Shown piece by piece: positions 11,671-22,925 of a stretch of 64,000 nucleotides of DNA. Position numbers and translations under genes: made by a program. Positions within the stretch are counted from its first letter, which is position 1, and every line of letters begins with the position of its first letter. The notes beneath the pieces were generated by a model. It made no database searches and had not been told where the DNA came from. It worked only from the letters and a program-made list of their open reading frames with translations. The DNA lies in assembly GCA_021234155.1 (NCBI GenBank), contig JAJEKV010000040.1:13160719-13224718 (forward strand), read 5' to 3'. This DNA comes from Isoetes taiwanensis (taxonomy: Eukaryota > Streptophyta > Lycopodiopsida > Isoetales > Isoetaceae).

Positions 11671-13860
11671 TCTGGGTCCTTTAGGCTCATATATTTTGAA
11701 GACAATTGTCAGATCTTTGAGTTGTCCCTTTTTATAGAGGAATTGATACGATGTTGTACTCCAAAATCATGGAAGACCTCAGTAAAATGGTACGGCATAT
11801 TGGAGAGAATTAATTCAGTCCAATCTTCTCATAGAGAAGCTATGACTGAGTAAAAGTAACAGAAAGAATGAGTTCTACTATCTTACCAGTTAAGGATCAC
11901 CCTTGCAAGTTAACAAAAATAATGGGATAGAGAAGAAAATTGTGGTCTCCAAGCACATCCCCGAGTCAAGCAAGGCTTAAGAAGAATAGTAAGCCTCATA
12001 CGGCATGCTCCTGACATTTCAAAACTAACCAGACTAATATATTGCCATCTAGCCGCGGATAGAACTTATGCAAGAAGGTGGCATGTGGCATCCATGCCGT
12101 TGGAGCCAAAATTGCAATGCTAAGATGCTTATTTTCACGGATGGATAGACTGATACATAACATCCCTCAACAACTAAATATTAAGCAAATTATAGCTAAT
12201 GTTGGGATGGATCTATTTATCTGCAGCAATGGCTGCACATGGATCTAATAAACAAATGGAGGAAGACTGACAGAGAAGTTGAAATGATGAGATGAGAAGC
12301 TAAATACCTCCATATACTATCCCTGCCACTTTTGTGTGTTCGTATCCATGTACCCTAGTTTCAACTACATCTGAAAGCAATTTAGACAAACATCCGTCTC
12401 AAGAGCAATTTCTATGTTTGCAATACATTCTTCTTGCATGTAGCAGTTATCATTTTTACCATGGCAAGTGGCCTTACCAAGTCATTTTTAGAGTAATTCG
12501 GGGCCATTGACAACTCATGTTGCCTCTTCCTCTGCAATCAGATTTTGGGCCTGCAAGTGAAGGACATTATGCAAGAGTGGATTTAGACACATTATTATTA
12601 TTATTGCTAAAGATAATGAGACAACTTTGTAGGAGCACATAGGATTATCAACATATTTAGCTAGTTAATTACCTTAAAGTTGTGCCCATGTTGCAAGAGC
12701 CGTGATCCCTTCTCACATTTGATCTCCAAATCTTTCACATTTGATCTCTAAATCTTTTTTCGTTCTAAATTGAAAAACAACACATAACGTACATTAATGA
12801 ATGTGGAAGAACTAATACTCCTAGATACACACTGCACAATAATGAACTCATCTGGGATTATCTGTTCAAGAATATCCATTGTACTCGAAAGATCTAGCTT
12901 CTTCAATTGAACATAGATATTATGGCACTTCTTTAAGTTCAGAAAGACGATGTTTATCCTCCTGCATGTTCATTTTTAAGACAACTATGGAACTGATAAC
13001 TATAATAAACACATTAACAAAATAAGCATATTATCAAAGGCAAGAGTGCTGGACGTAGAATGTTCTTTATCACGTGCAGCACACACACAGCCAGAGGACA
13101 CACTACCAGAATACACACAACCGTGTGGCATAAATACAACCACCAGATAATACATAGCTAAAGAGGATAACACGGGAATTGTGAATCATAGCTCTGAGCT
13201 AGTTAGTGATGATGCAGAAATTCGTAACAAACAAAGGAGACTTAAGCGCCATGCACTCAGTAAAATAATCAACTACTTACCAAGAATTGTCATTGCAATT
13301 GGCTTATTTAGCCACCTTGATATAAAAGAAATTGCAAATTTCCTGTCTTCTTCATAAGCCCTAAATCAGCAAGCACCATGAGATATCTGTCACCATAGAT
13401 GTATCTAGAGTCACGATTAAGCAAACAAACCAAAAGGTATGCAATGTGCATGACTAATGATTTACCACAATTCTCTCATCTCCATCCAGTAGAGATTAGG
13501 CTCCTGTGCAGAAGTCACAGCCTTTCTAGTGATTTAGAATCTAGATCGGATTTAAAAATGTAATGGATACATGGACCTTTTGAGTAAATAGCTACAAAAT
13601 ATGTGATTAGCATGAACAAATACCATGAGAGCATTTGTGTCTCAACCAGAAGGCCTAATTCAAGACATAAATCATATACCTGCTTGTCAGTCTACTGGCT
13701 CGTCTACTGGCTCATGTAGGCTTATATATTTCCAAGACAACTGCCAGGTCTTTGAGTTGCCCCTTGATGCAAAGCACCTGACCTGATACTAAAATATCAG
13801 GTCACTATCCACATGATGTCGGACTAATGTATAATCATATGGTCACAAATTCATCCTATA
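11671..13860. other. No recognised gene; AT-rich DNA with one dispersed repeat pair
   Basis: No supported coding sequence, RNA gene or element was found. Bases 11687-11750 and 13713-13780 share a diverged repeat (GACAA.TG.CAG.TCTTTGAGTTG.CCC), so the stretch may be bounded by repeats. An ATT microsatellite lies at about 12588-12606 and a 20-bp duplication (TTTCACATTTGATCTC) near 12720. Confidence 0.45.
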
Positions 13861-14219
13861 AAAAATGCCACCAGTAGCCATTCTCAGAGGTTTTGCCCTG
13901 AAAAACTATGAAATCTTGCAAGAACACGTAGGCCTTATGCAGCCAAGAATCATGATCATATACAATCTAAGAAACATATCGAATCACCTCAAAATGCCAC
14001 AGTTATGGAAGCCGATGGAATGCCGAACCACCAAAAGCAGAGGCTACTCCACGACTTTGGATTGATCAGCTTAAGGCACTCCACCCGTCCTCCATACTGC
14101 AAATATAAACTTGGCACAATCGTGGCAGATGAATGCCGAAATTGAAAGAGGGCGAAATCGATAAGAAAGGGCAAAATTGAAATGACGCCCCAAAAAAATT
14201 CTCTAATTTTTGGAATATC

Positions 14220-14221
<2 letters not shown>

Positions 14222-14255
<34 letters not shown>
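14222..14255. repeat. Poly(T) tract of 34
   Basis: A run of 34 T on the plus strand, equal to a poly(A) on the minus strand. The sequence to its right (14256-14345) could be the 3' end of a minus-strand retroposon, but no family or target duplication was recognised. A short (TTGA)n microsatellite follows at 14350-14370. Confidence 0.6.
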
Positions 14256-14374
14256 CCGGCTGCCAAAAGCCCTGAAACCTTATAGAAATCACTTAAAATA
14301 AATTCCAAAAATATTTTCCTCCAGACCGGAAAATCCCAAATTAACAATATTGATTGATTGATTGATTGATCATA

Positions 14375-15236
14375 TCATACAATAACTTAAGCACCCCCCT
14401 TGTCCATAGAGATTTTGATCTCGACCGTCGATTGTGAAATCGACGGTTCGAATGCAGCCACCTTGGCGTTTACATACAAGGGAGCAGCTTAATCCAGATT
14501 GATCTCGGCCGTCGGATGTGCTGTATCAACGGCCCAAGTTTAGCCACGTTTGTTATGTGCAATTAATGCCATGTGATGAGGTGGCAGCAATATTTGGTGT
14601 AGCAGCTCTTAACCGTTAGATCAAAAGGTGAACATAGATCCTAGACATTAAGTTTTTAATATTAAATTTGTTTTTTTTTAAAGGAGGTGAGGTGGCACCC
14701 TCATTAATAAAAAAGGTAATGAGGTGGCAAAGCATTTATGAGTGGACATTATAGGAAGCTTCCTTCTGCTTAATCGCCTTCAAAGGCACGTAGCTTGCAG
14801 TAGAGGGGTCGGATATATACAATAACTTAAGCACCCCCCTTGTCCATAGAGATTTTGATCTCGATCGTCGATTGTAAAATCGACGGTTCGAATGCAGCCA
14901 TCTTGGCATTTACATACAAGGGAGCAGCTTAATCCAGATTGATCTCGGCCGTCGGATGTGCTGTATCAACGGTCCAAGTTTAGCCACGTTTGTTATGTGC
15001 AATTAATGCCATGTGATGAGGTGGCAGCAATATTTGGTGTAGGAGCTCTTAACCGTTAGATCAAAAGGTGAGCATAGATCCTAGCCATTAAGTTTTTAAT
15101 ATTAAATTTGTTTTTTTTAAAAGGAGGTGAGGTGGCACCCTCATTAATAAAAAAGGTAATGAGGTGGACATTCTAGGAAGCTTCTTTCTGCTTAATCGCC
15201 TTCAAAGGCACGTAGCTTGCAGTAGAGGGGTCGGAT
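14375..15236. repeat. Two-copy tandem repeat, ~440-bp unit
   Basis: Copy 1 (14375-14814) and copy 2 (14815-15236) are nearly identical, apart from a ~18-bp deletion in copy 2 (AAAGCATTTATGAGTGG region) and scattered substitutions. Each copy contains the hairpin CCGTCGATT..AATCGACGG and a GGCCGTCGGAT..ATCAACGGCC pair. Such CCGTCGGAT boxes are common at the ends of plant MITEs and LTR elements. No coding potential. Confidence 0.88.
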
Positions 15237-15239
15237 GAA

Positions 15240-16040
15240 GGCAACGTGATTGAACACTAAGAATCTATGGTAAGTTGAGGGAATGTAGGAGAATTTTTAT
15301 AGGATCTTAGGGAATCCAGAGGAAAATCATGAGAATCTTAGAGAATCTATGGGAATCCCAAGAGAGCATCTTTGAGAATGTAAGGGAATCTTGATAAAAT
15401 CTTTAAGAACCTAGAGGAATCTTGATGGAATCTTGGGAAATCTTCATAAAATCTAGGGGAAGTAAAGGAATCTCAAGAGAATCTATAGGAATCTCAAGCG
15501 CTTCTTTGGGAATCTAGGGGAATCTTGATAAAATCTTTAAGAACCTAGAGGAATCTTAATGCTTGATAGGATCTTTGAGAATCTAGAGGAATCTTGGGGT
15601 ATTCTTTTAGAATCTAGGGGAATCTTTAGAGAATCTTAGGGAGTCTCAAATGAATCTTTGGGAATCTAGAGAATCTAAAGGAATCTTCATAAAATCTTTA
15701 AGAATCTATGGGAATCTAGATAGAATTTTGGAGAATCTTTGGGAATCTTAATAAAATCTGGGGAAATCTCCGTAGAATCTTAAGAATCTAAGGGAGTCTT
15801 AGTAGAACATTAAGAATCTAAGAGAATCTTTGGGAATCTAGGAGAATCTAAGAGAATCTCAAGAGAATCCTTAAGAATCTAGGGGAATTTTTCTAAAAGT
15901 TTTGACAATCTAAGGGAATCCTGATGGAATCTTAGAGAATCTAAGAGAATCTTCATAGAATCTTCGGGAACCTAGAGGAATCATGGGGTAATCTTTGGGA
16001 ATCTAGGTGAATCTTAGGGAATCTTAAGAGAATCTATGGA
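15240..16040. repeat. Degenerate GAATCT array (~800 bp)
   Basis: Nearly the whole stretch consists of 10-13-bp variants of GAATCTAGGG / GAATCTTGAT / GAATCTTTGG with higher-order repeats such as GGGAATCTTGATAAAATCTT. It has no open frame of note. It resembles an old minisatellite that grew by slippage and local copying. It ends abruptly where the palindrome cluster begins. Confidence 0.9.
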
Positions 16041-16055
16041 AATTTGATTTGAAAG

Positions 16056-16211
16056 CACGCCTGGCGTGATTTCAATTCATTTGAAATCACGCCTGGCGTG
16101 AATTCAACCGATTCGAAAGCACGCCTGGCGTGAATTGCATTGGTATTTAATTCATTTCACGCCAGGCGTGCTTTGAGGTTGATCTTTTCTATTGAAATCG
16201 CGCCCGGCGTG
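16056..16211. repeat. Cluster of five 13-bp palindromes, CACGCCTGGCGTG type
   Basis: Copies lie at 16056-16068, 16088-16100, 16120-16132, 16158-16170 (CACGCCAGGCGTG) and 16199-16211 (CGCGCCCGGCGTG). Each sits in the context GAAA(T/G)C..GATTTC, and spacing varies from 28 to 41 bp. The cluster ends just upstream of a good splice acceptor (GTACTTTTGGCAG, ending 16253), so it probably lies in an intron. Four related copies lie in the intron at 18251-18459. Confidence 0.85.
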
Positions 16212-16253
16212 TTTCTTGTCTTTGATACTGATTCAATGCCTGTACTTTTGGCA

Positions 16254-17531
16254 GTCCATACGTGGAGCAACTGCGCCACGCCCGTCAACAGTGGGTGGAA
16301 TATGGCTGCCCATTATCCACCAGACAGTGCGGGTCAAAGTTTGAGGCTTTCAAGCTGCTGGAGCGGACTCTGTCGCGGAACAATTATCTGAGAAGAAGAA
16401 AACCGCAAGAAAATCAAAGAAAAAAAGGCGTTGATGACATTGCGAGATCCTTCCCAAAGCTCATCTAGCGGTCAGGCCCAATGCACTTCGTATAAGATTG
16501 TGTTTTGTAAGGAGGCGTTATGGCAAAAGTGGAAATCGGGATTATGCACAAAGGAAGCTGCCGGATACTATGGGTAGGGTGCCTCGTTGATGTAAGCATC
16601 TTTGACTTGAATGTGACAGAGATGAGAAAGACTCGGGGGCTAGGCGAACTTTGAGACCATTTGGGTTTTAGACCGGTGCTTAAAGAAGGAAGTCTTATAC
16701 AAGAAGAGTGCTTTCACTAAGGATAGGATGTCCTTCGTTGAGTCTTTGCAGACCATGTGAAGGATGTACGTACAATGAAGTCATTTGTAGGATTTGAGTT
16801 ACAAAAGGCTATCGGGGGATGTGGCATTATTTGAAATTGGATTGTTGGACAAATACAAGGTCAATTAATGATGACATCAAGAAGTTTGTATTCGGTCAAA
16901 GGACTTCCTAAAGAATTGGAAGGCTAAAAATACAAAACATAAGGAGACTCTACCCCTAAAGGTACCGGGCCGAAGTTGAGAAGAAAAGTGGCCCTTGTGA
17001 AGAAGATTCTTGGAGAAGACGTATTTGCCCAAGATTCGGTCTCCATTGGGTACAAAGGTCTCTTGCGAGAATCAAACCGCCTTAAAAATATATCACTCTT
17101 TGTGTTGGACGGCCAGGGTGAGAGAGGAGATATGGGCATGAACGGAAGGACTACAAATGCTTCTTTACCGGTGTATAGGATTGACAACCGAGAGGTCCTT
17201 CACTATTGTCATCGTTTGTCCTTGGTGAGTCACATCTGCATGCACTATTCGGCCGCTCATGATCCGAGTGCCTCAAAGTTATTAGGGAGGGATGCCTAAT
17301 ATATGATGTTAAGGATAATGAGATCCAAGCGAGCGGAAGATGGCACATGTGATCTTTATTATGATAGCCATCTTTGTCCGGACGAGGAATATGATATTGC
17401 TAAGGCCAAGGGTGACAATAGCGGTGCATGGGAATGTTTTTCTTCTAGATGATCCGGACTTAAGAACTATATTCTATCATACGGATCGGGATCAATCGAG
17501 GAGGAGGAGGATGAGGATCGGGACCCCCTCC
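16254..17531 (+). other. Possible upstream exons of the FCP1-like gene (unresolved)
   Basis: Several stretches read like protein: 16254-16465 after a splice-acceptor-like site (QLRHARQQWVEYGCPLSTRQ, then FEAFKLLERTL), 16445-16575 (CTSYKIVFCKEALWQKWKSG), 16976-17299 (VALVKKILGEDVFAQDSVS) and 17335-17455 (CDLYYDSHLCPDEEYDIAKA). They lie in different frames with no obvious introns joining all of them, so the region may be a decayed gene part, captured exons, or mis-sequenced exons. I recognise no domain in it. Its position suggests it once belonged to the gene at 17607. Confidence 0.3.
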
Positions 17532-17606
17532 TAAGTGGGGAAATCAAGCACTGAGCTACAAACTAAGGAGAAGGGCCCCTTAAATAAAAATGGATTTCCC
17601 CCGTCT

Positions 17607-19096
17607 ATGGCTGCTTATCTCGTCGAGGCATTTTCTCCAATTGATACAACCTGCTTGGAGCTTCATGTTGGAGGTTATATGCCCGAGAGGCTCTTATGGG
17701 TGTTAGAAGATGTCCTTTGCTTTTTTGTGAGTGATGAGCAGGCCAAAGACTTTCTTGAACCATTCCTCATGCATGTGCTTGCCAAATCTCGTAAAGGCCC
17801 TTATGGCAACCTGAAATCATCGGCAATCAAAAGTCTCGTAGACTTGTCCAATTCGAAAGTGGGCGATGGTTACGGTGAGGGAACTAGTAATCGCGACGAT
17901 AAGGAAAGCAATAATGAACAAATAGTTGCTAAAGTGGCTGCTCAAAGAAATCGCGGATCTTGGCCGAACTTAGGGAATATCTTTGCCTCCCTTCAGGGTG
18001 ATACAAGCAACAATAGAGTAGATTCACAGGTTAACAATGAACTAATTGACAGGAGAACCGAAAATGAAGGCAACCAAGACGACTCTAGTGATTCACAGGT
18101 TTGCCAAATCAATAGTAAAATAATGTCAGTTGTGAAGGACGTAGCAGAACTAATAGAAAATAACAATTCTAACAGTCAGAAGAGAACGACGATTAAGGGT
18201 GGCGAAGGGGAGAATGACGCCGACGACGACAGCGAAACTGAAGATGATAGGTATGGCCTTGCCCACGAAATCGCACCACGCGTGATTTAATTTGTATTAC
18301 CTTTGAATTAAATCGCGCCAGGCGTGCTTTGATTATTTTTCGTTGTCAAACTAAATCACGCCGAGCGCAATTTCGTTGACTATCTCAAATCACGCTTGGC
18401 GCGTTTGTATTGTTTGTGTTATCGTATCTTGCTGACCGGATACATGTTTGATGTTTCAGCTTCCATTGCGTTTCTAAGAAGGTTGTGGTATTCGACCTAA
18501 ATGGAGTCCTTTGCAAGACTTTTCCGAAAAATAAAGTGGCTAGAGATCAGTTTCATCAGACACCAGTAGAATCAAACACCAAGTGGATCTATCCGCGGCC
18601 GCACCTGAAGGAGATGCTAGATGAGGCATTCAGGTTATTTCGAGTTGGTATTTGGTCATCCATAGAACTAAGGAACATCAAGGATACTTTGGAGGCACTG
18701 GGGGAAATGTGTAGACATTCGTTGACCTTTTGGGATCAGAACAAATGTGTGAAGTTCACTAATCCCAAGGATCCAACAAGCAAGCCTATCTTCATCAAAC
18801 ACTTGAGTAACATGATGGACGAACTTGGTATTGAGAATAAGGATGATATAATCATAGTGGATGATGATGCTCTCAAATGCTTCTACAATCAAATGCAGGC
18901 CCTGAATCCACCATCTTACGATCCAAAAAACTTTGCGACAGATGATTTTCTGGTGAAATTTGTGTCTATTATGCATAATTTGGCTATGGGGATGACGGTG
19001 GGTGAAGTGTTAGATTCATACCCAGAACTGGATAGAACGGCTGACATGGAACCACACCTTGTTAAATACGTGGAAAAACATGGATTGATCCCTTAA
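17607..19096 (+). CDS. FCP1-like (NIF/HAD) phosphatase domain protein, two exons
   Basis: Exon 17607-18250, intron 18251-18459 (GTATGG to TTTCAG) and exon 18460-19096 join in phase. The split codon AG|C continues into a lysine-rich VVVFDLNGVLC. The C-terminal ~200 residues are an FCP1/NIF homology domain of the HAD superfamily: motif I DLNGVLCKT (nucleophile Asp kept, the usual second Asp replaced by Asn, as in a known plant subgroup), then WIYPRPHLKEML, and motif III IIIVDDDALKC. Such domains dephosphorylate Ser/Thr, as in RNA polymerase II CTD, but the Asn substitution makes activity uncertain. The N-terminal ~215 residues are unrecognised and end in an acidic, Asn/Ser-rich stretch. The start is unsure: 17607 is the first ATG after an in-frame stop at 17532, but an upstream spliced exon is possible. 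Confidence 0.7.
18272..18403. repeat. Four palindromes of the CACGCC..GGCGTG family inside an intron
   Basis: Copies at about 18272-18284 (diverged), 18314-18326 (CGCGCCAGGCGTG), 18357-18369 and 18391-18403 (CACGCTTGGCGCG). All lie inside the 209-bp intron of the FCP1-like gene and make up much of it. They are more diverged than the cluster at 16056-16211. Confidence 0.75.
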
Positions 19097-19736
19097 TGTT
19101 TTATTGGAATATATGATATTTTTGTATGATATTTGTGCCATGTATCGATAATTTCGAGTCTGGAATTGCCTCGCAAATAATGCAATCTGTTATTATCAAA
19201 CCTAATATTATCATCTAAATGCTCTTCAATTTTGGTCTCATCTATGTTAGCAATTTGCTCTTCATTTTTGCATATTTCAATTCGCATATGAAACGTCACA
19301 CGTGAATCGCAGCCTTGTGTTATTTTTGAAGTCCAAAAAAAAAGATTAAAAAAAACAAAAACCCCTAGAAGACAACAGCAGGTTGGCGTGATTTTGGAGT
19401 TGACATAATCCCAATTTAATTGGATTATGGTTATTATTTATATAAGTCCTTTGGCCACAAGGTTTTGTCATCAAGACATTTCCTTTGGTCACAAAAGTAT
19501 ATGCAATCAAATAATTATTCTCGTTCTAGATCTAATCTAGACTCTAGGAATTACACCTTTCTTGGTTATTACCCTCTAGAATTAGTCGCACCTTTGAGTT
19601 AATGCCAGCTAAGAAGTTGGTTGGACTTGTTAGATTGCTTCTCTTCCCTGAGTCGGATTATTTCTTATGTTATGGAGGTACTCATGTTATACATGGTCAA
19701 CAATTATCCTAATAGTGAATCCTACTTAGTGAGGTG
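19097..19736. other. 3' flank of the FCP1-like gene; no further gene seen
   Basis: AT-rich DNA from the stop codon to the LTR element. The 60-codon frame at 19420-19602 is not recognised. No polyadenylation signal could be assigned with confidence. Confidence 0.4.
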
Positions 19737-19741
19737 ATCAG

Positions 19742-22652
19742 TGTAACGATCCTGGCCACTTGATGGGCCAGTATACGTACTCATGTGCGTATATGCATGC
19801 TTGACATGCATGCAAGACAGAACATTCATGCAAGATGGAACATGCATGCAAGATAGAACATGCATGCAGCATGGAGAGCATATAAGCAAGAGTTTCTTGG
19901 AGAGCTTAGTGGGGATTGGAGACGTGAAGGTTTTTGCAAGAGAAGGCAACCTGGAGCATGAAGGCAAAGAAGGATTGCACTGGGAGGATTGGCGGATCAA
20001 GTGAGGATGCTAGAGCTTGGGAACGGCATCAAATATTCTTCTATCAGGTGGGGATTGTACTGATTCTTGAGGTGACATATGCTGCAACTAGGCATGATTA
20101 TAATATGATTTGTGATGAAAGGATGTGGTGCCTATGTACCGATGTGGAATCATGGACATAAAGAAGTGATTTTCTGCTGTAAGTGCTATGCAAAAGGGAA
20201 TTCTGCGCCAGCATATAAGAAATTGAATCTGGCCCATGAGATGCAGGTCAAATCATGTCGAAAATGCATGAGAAGGGGCCAAAATTGATGCTAAAGGGCC
20301 GTTTTTGAATCATAGGGGTCGGATTTGGAAGTGGAAGGAGAAATTTCAGATTTATGAGTGGAGACAAAAGTCTGCCTGGCAAATTTTCCAGCCCAGAAAA
20401 TCACCCTGAAACTGCCGTGGAACCACCTAGACTTCTCTGGAACACAGAGGCGGGACCAAATCAGAATTCTTTGGGCTCCAAAAAGCCCCAAATCAATTGC
20501 TGGAAGGATGGGTTGAGCTGGTTAGGTGCCGACTCCAATGCTGGTCATGTTCACAGTTTTGTCTTTTCTTTTATTGTTTTGTTTGGTTTAATTGAGTTAT
20601 TGCTTAGGTAATACCAGTGTAGGTTAAGTACGCGTACGTTACGTTTTCCACCGTACCCATACGTACTGTACGTACTTATTCATTTTGTGCATCAAATAAG
20701 AAAAAAAAAATTTTTTTGGTTTGTTGTTTACGTACGCGTACGGTACGTACTTTATAAGTACGGTACAGGTACGGTACGTACTTTATAGGTACGGTACAAG
20801 TATTTTTCAAAAAAAATAAAAAAAAATAAATTTTTTTTCGGTACCGTACGTACCGTACGCGTACTTTAAACAACAACTTTTGACGTACGTTTGTACGTTA
20901 AACTGGCCATCGTACGTTACCCCGTACTGTACGTTGCATACGTACTGTACACGTACGGTACGGGAAGTACGGTACTACACTGGGTAATACTTATTGGCAT
21001 GTGAAAATATGAAGCTAAGTAATCATTGGATGTAATTGGATTGCACTCTTGCTTAAGAAAAAGGAAGGAATTAACCAAAGAGGAGGTCCAGGCATGAGGA
21101 GCTGGGCTGCATAATCCAGTAGTAAGAACATGCATTTTTCTAATGGTTGAATTTGCATTAATTAGGAACTTATGCAATATACGGTTAATAACTAAGGCTA
21201 ATTAGTAAATTGTTCCTTTGGAAGTGAAGCTCTCACTAAAGGTCAGTTGGCAAGGCTTACAAGCAGTTGCAGTCGTAAGAGCGTATAGATTTTTAAGTCG
21301 GAAGTGCAGGATTTGGGGTTTCCACCTTAGATGCATCAATAAATCCCTTAGCTAAGGAAAGCGGGTTTTTAATTAAAATATTAAAAACCTTAGCCAACAG
21401 TTCTTAAAGATAAATTAAAGTATGGAACCTTAGAGATCAAATGAAGTTTGGCCAAGGGTGCAATGTGAGGCATATGGAAGCATCTATATGAGGCTATGGC
21501 ATGGAACATTGTAAGTCTAAGTGTATAACTGTAACTTTCTAAGTGGTGAACTATATTTTATCAAAGACATCATAGCTAATGGATTATCCTCATGGGAGAA
21601 TGGTTCTGGGGTAAGTTGTGCAGTATAAAATGATACTGTCTTTTCTTGTTCAGTGAAATACATAGGTGTGGGAGCGACATAATGACAGTTAGGCTTGTGA
21701 GAGTACTTCAACTTGGGCATTGTATGGGCAACATCAGCAGCAGTATAATCCAGGCACATATATAGTAAATATTCTAATGAACACCACATGTCATGGTCTT
21801 TGCATTGTCTCACTGTTGTCTTGGTATTTTGTTATGTACTTGGATCCTCCGGGGTCGGACTTCCAGGTTCGGTGGCCTGGGTTGTTCCGGCATGACTCAT
21901 GTTCTATGTTCTTTGTATGTGTGCTCTGTGACACCGGGCGTTAGTTCTCCTGGCCGGGATTGCTACGTCAACTCTTGTGAACTCCCATGGTAAGAGGTCC
22001 TCCAGTGCCAAACGTGGGCTGGGAGGGTATGCGCATACGAGGTTCACCCCACCACCCCGCTACAGGGCTTGGAATGTAAGCTGGCTGGGCAACATGCTGC
22101 TAACAGGGCCTGTATATAGGCTGGCTGAGCTACCCATTGTCCCGGAGTTTGTTTATGATAATTTGGTACTCTGGTTATGTTCTTTGCTATTGATGTCTAT
22201 GTTGTTTTCTTTGTTGTCATTGTCTAGCATTGCACCACAGGTTCTTGTGTCTTTGAGTTGTTTCTGTTTGTTATCCAAGATTGCAAGATGTTCTATGCAT
22301 GCAGAGGCGGCTATGGGATCCCCATTTAGTCACGAGGACTAACCCCTTGAGTGCATTGTGCAGTGGATCAGCAACCAATAATCAAGCTAGCGGCAGTAGC
22401 GTAGCCGGGGATCGTGGTTGAGTTCCAGAGGAGAAGCTCTTGTGTTAAATTCCTCAACTAGATCTTGTGAATGAATTGATGATAGTATCTTCTCTGAATA
22501 TTATTGTATTTGATAATGGATATACTATGGTTGATCTCTAATTATTATGAGTAAGAAGATTCAATTCTTCACCAATACATTCAACCTAGATTAGTGCAAG
22601 TTTAGACAAGATCCCGAGTTGCCATGAGGGTCAACTCGGCAGTCTCGTCACA
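19742..22652 (+). repeat. 5' LTR (contains a hAT insertion)
   Basis: 2,911 bp including the 368-bp insertion at 20615-20982, so about 2.5 kb of its own. Near the start an 18-bp unit based on ACATGCATGCAAGA is repeated four times (about 19800-19870), making an array of ATGCATGC boxes; in the 3' LTR the array is at 22985-23055. Open frames in the LTR are short and not shared intact with the other LTR. Confidence 0.93.
20615..20982. mobile_element. hAT-type MITE inserted in the 5' LTR
   Basis: The element begins CAGTGTAG and ends CTACACTG, with further imperfect inverted similarity inward. It is flanked by the 8-bp duplication GGTAATAC (20607-20614 and 20983-20990). The 3' LTR has the unfilled site at the same place, which proves the insertion and shows it came after the LTR element integrated. 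CAGTG ends with an 8-bp duplication are the hAT signature. The interior is almost wholly made of GTACGTAC-like palindromes and has no coding capacity. Confidence 0.93.
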
Positions 22653-22925
22653 GTTGGCATCAGAGCCAAGATGGATCTTTGGGTGTTGATATTTATTTAC
22701 AGATTACAGGTTGGATCCTTAGCTATTGAGATGGTAGATCATAGATCAAGTTGAGGTAAGGGTTCTTCTTGTGGTATATTCAGTAAGATGGATAGCAGTT
22801 ATACTTCTAAGGTGAAGATTTGATTTGAGTTAAAGCTGTGCTAGATTTGTCATTTGAATCATAGAATGCTTCAGAAAATCCATAACGACCCGTGAGGACA
22901 TGGGTTAAATTTTAGAAGGAGAGAC
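22653..22925 (+). other. Interior of the LTR element: PBS, ~270 bp, purine tract
   Basis: Contains the tRNA-Met-like primer site at its left end and AACGACCCGTGAGGACATGG followed by a purine tract at its right end. The same right-end string recurs at about 28077-28118 before another LTR, linking the two families. No coding sequence. Confidence 0.85.

Larger units (their letters stand above)
3541..11700 (-). other. Purine-rich plus strand; looks like leader and intron DNA of minus-strand transcription units
   Basis: Over about 8 kb the plus strand is strongly enriched in A and G, so the minus strand reads as pyrimidine-rich sequence like 5' leaders and introns. Two promoter-like blocks (4371-4506 and 11539-11670) and repeated phrases such as GAAGGGACT..GAGACACAAAACCG (3543 and 4511) suggest a duplicated 5' region of an unidentified gene. 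The minus-strand open frames (up to 212 codons, very rich in Phe, Cys, Leu and Ser) look like translated pyrimidine tracts and match no family I recognise. No coding exon could be supported. Confidence 0.4.

Noticed and set aside
14066-14347. 93-codon minus-strand frame with a poly-lysine run
   Set aside because: The lysines come from the 34-base homopolymer; nothing else supports a gene.
16056-16211. CRISPR-like array of palindromic repeats
   Set aside because: The DNA is plant nuclear, repeats are 13 bp with variable spacers that share sequence, and no cas genes are present.
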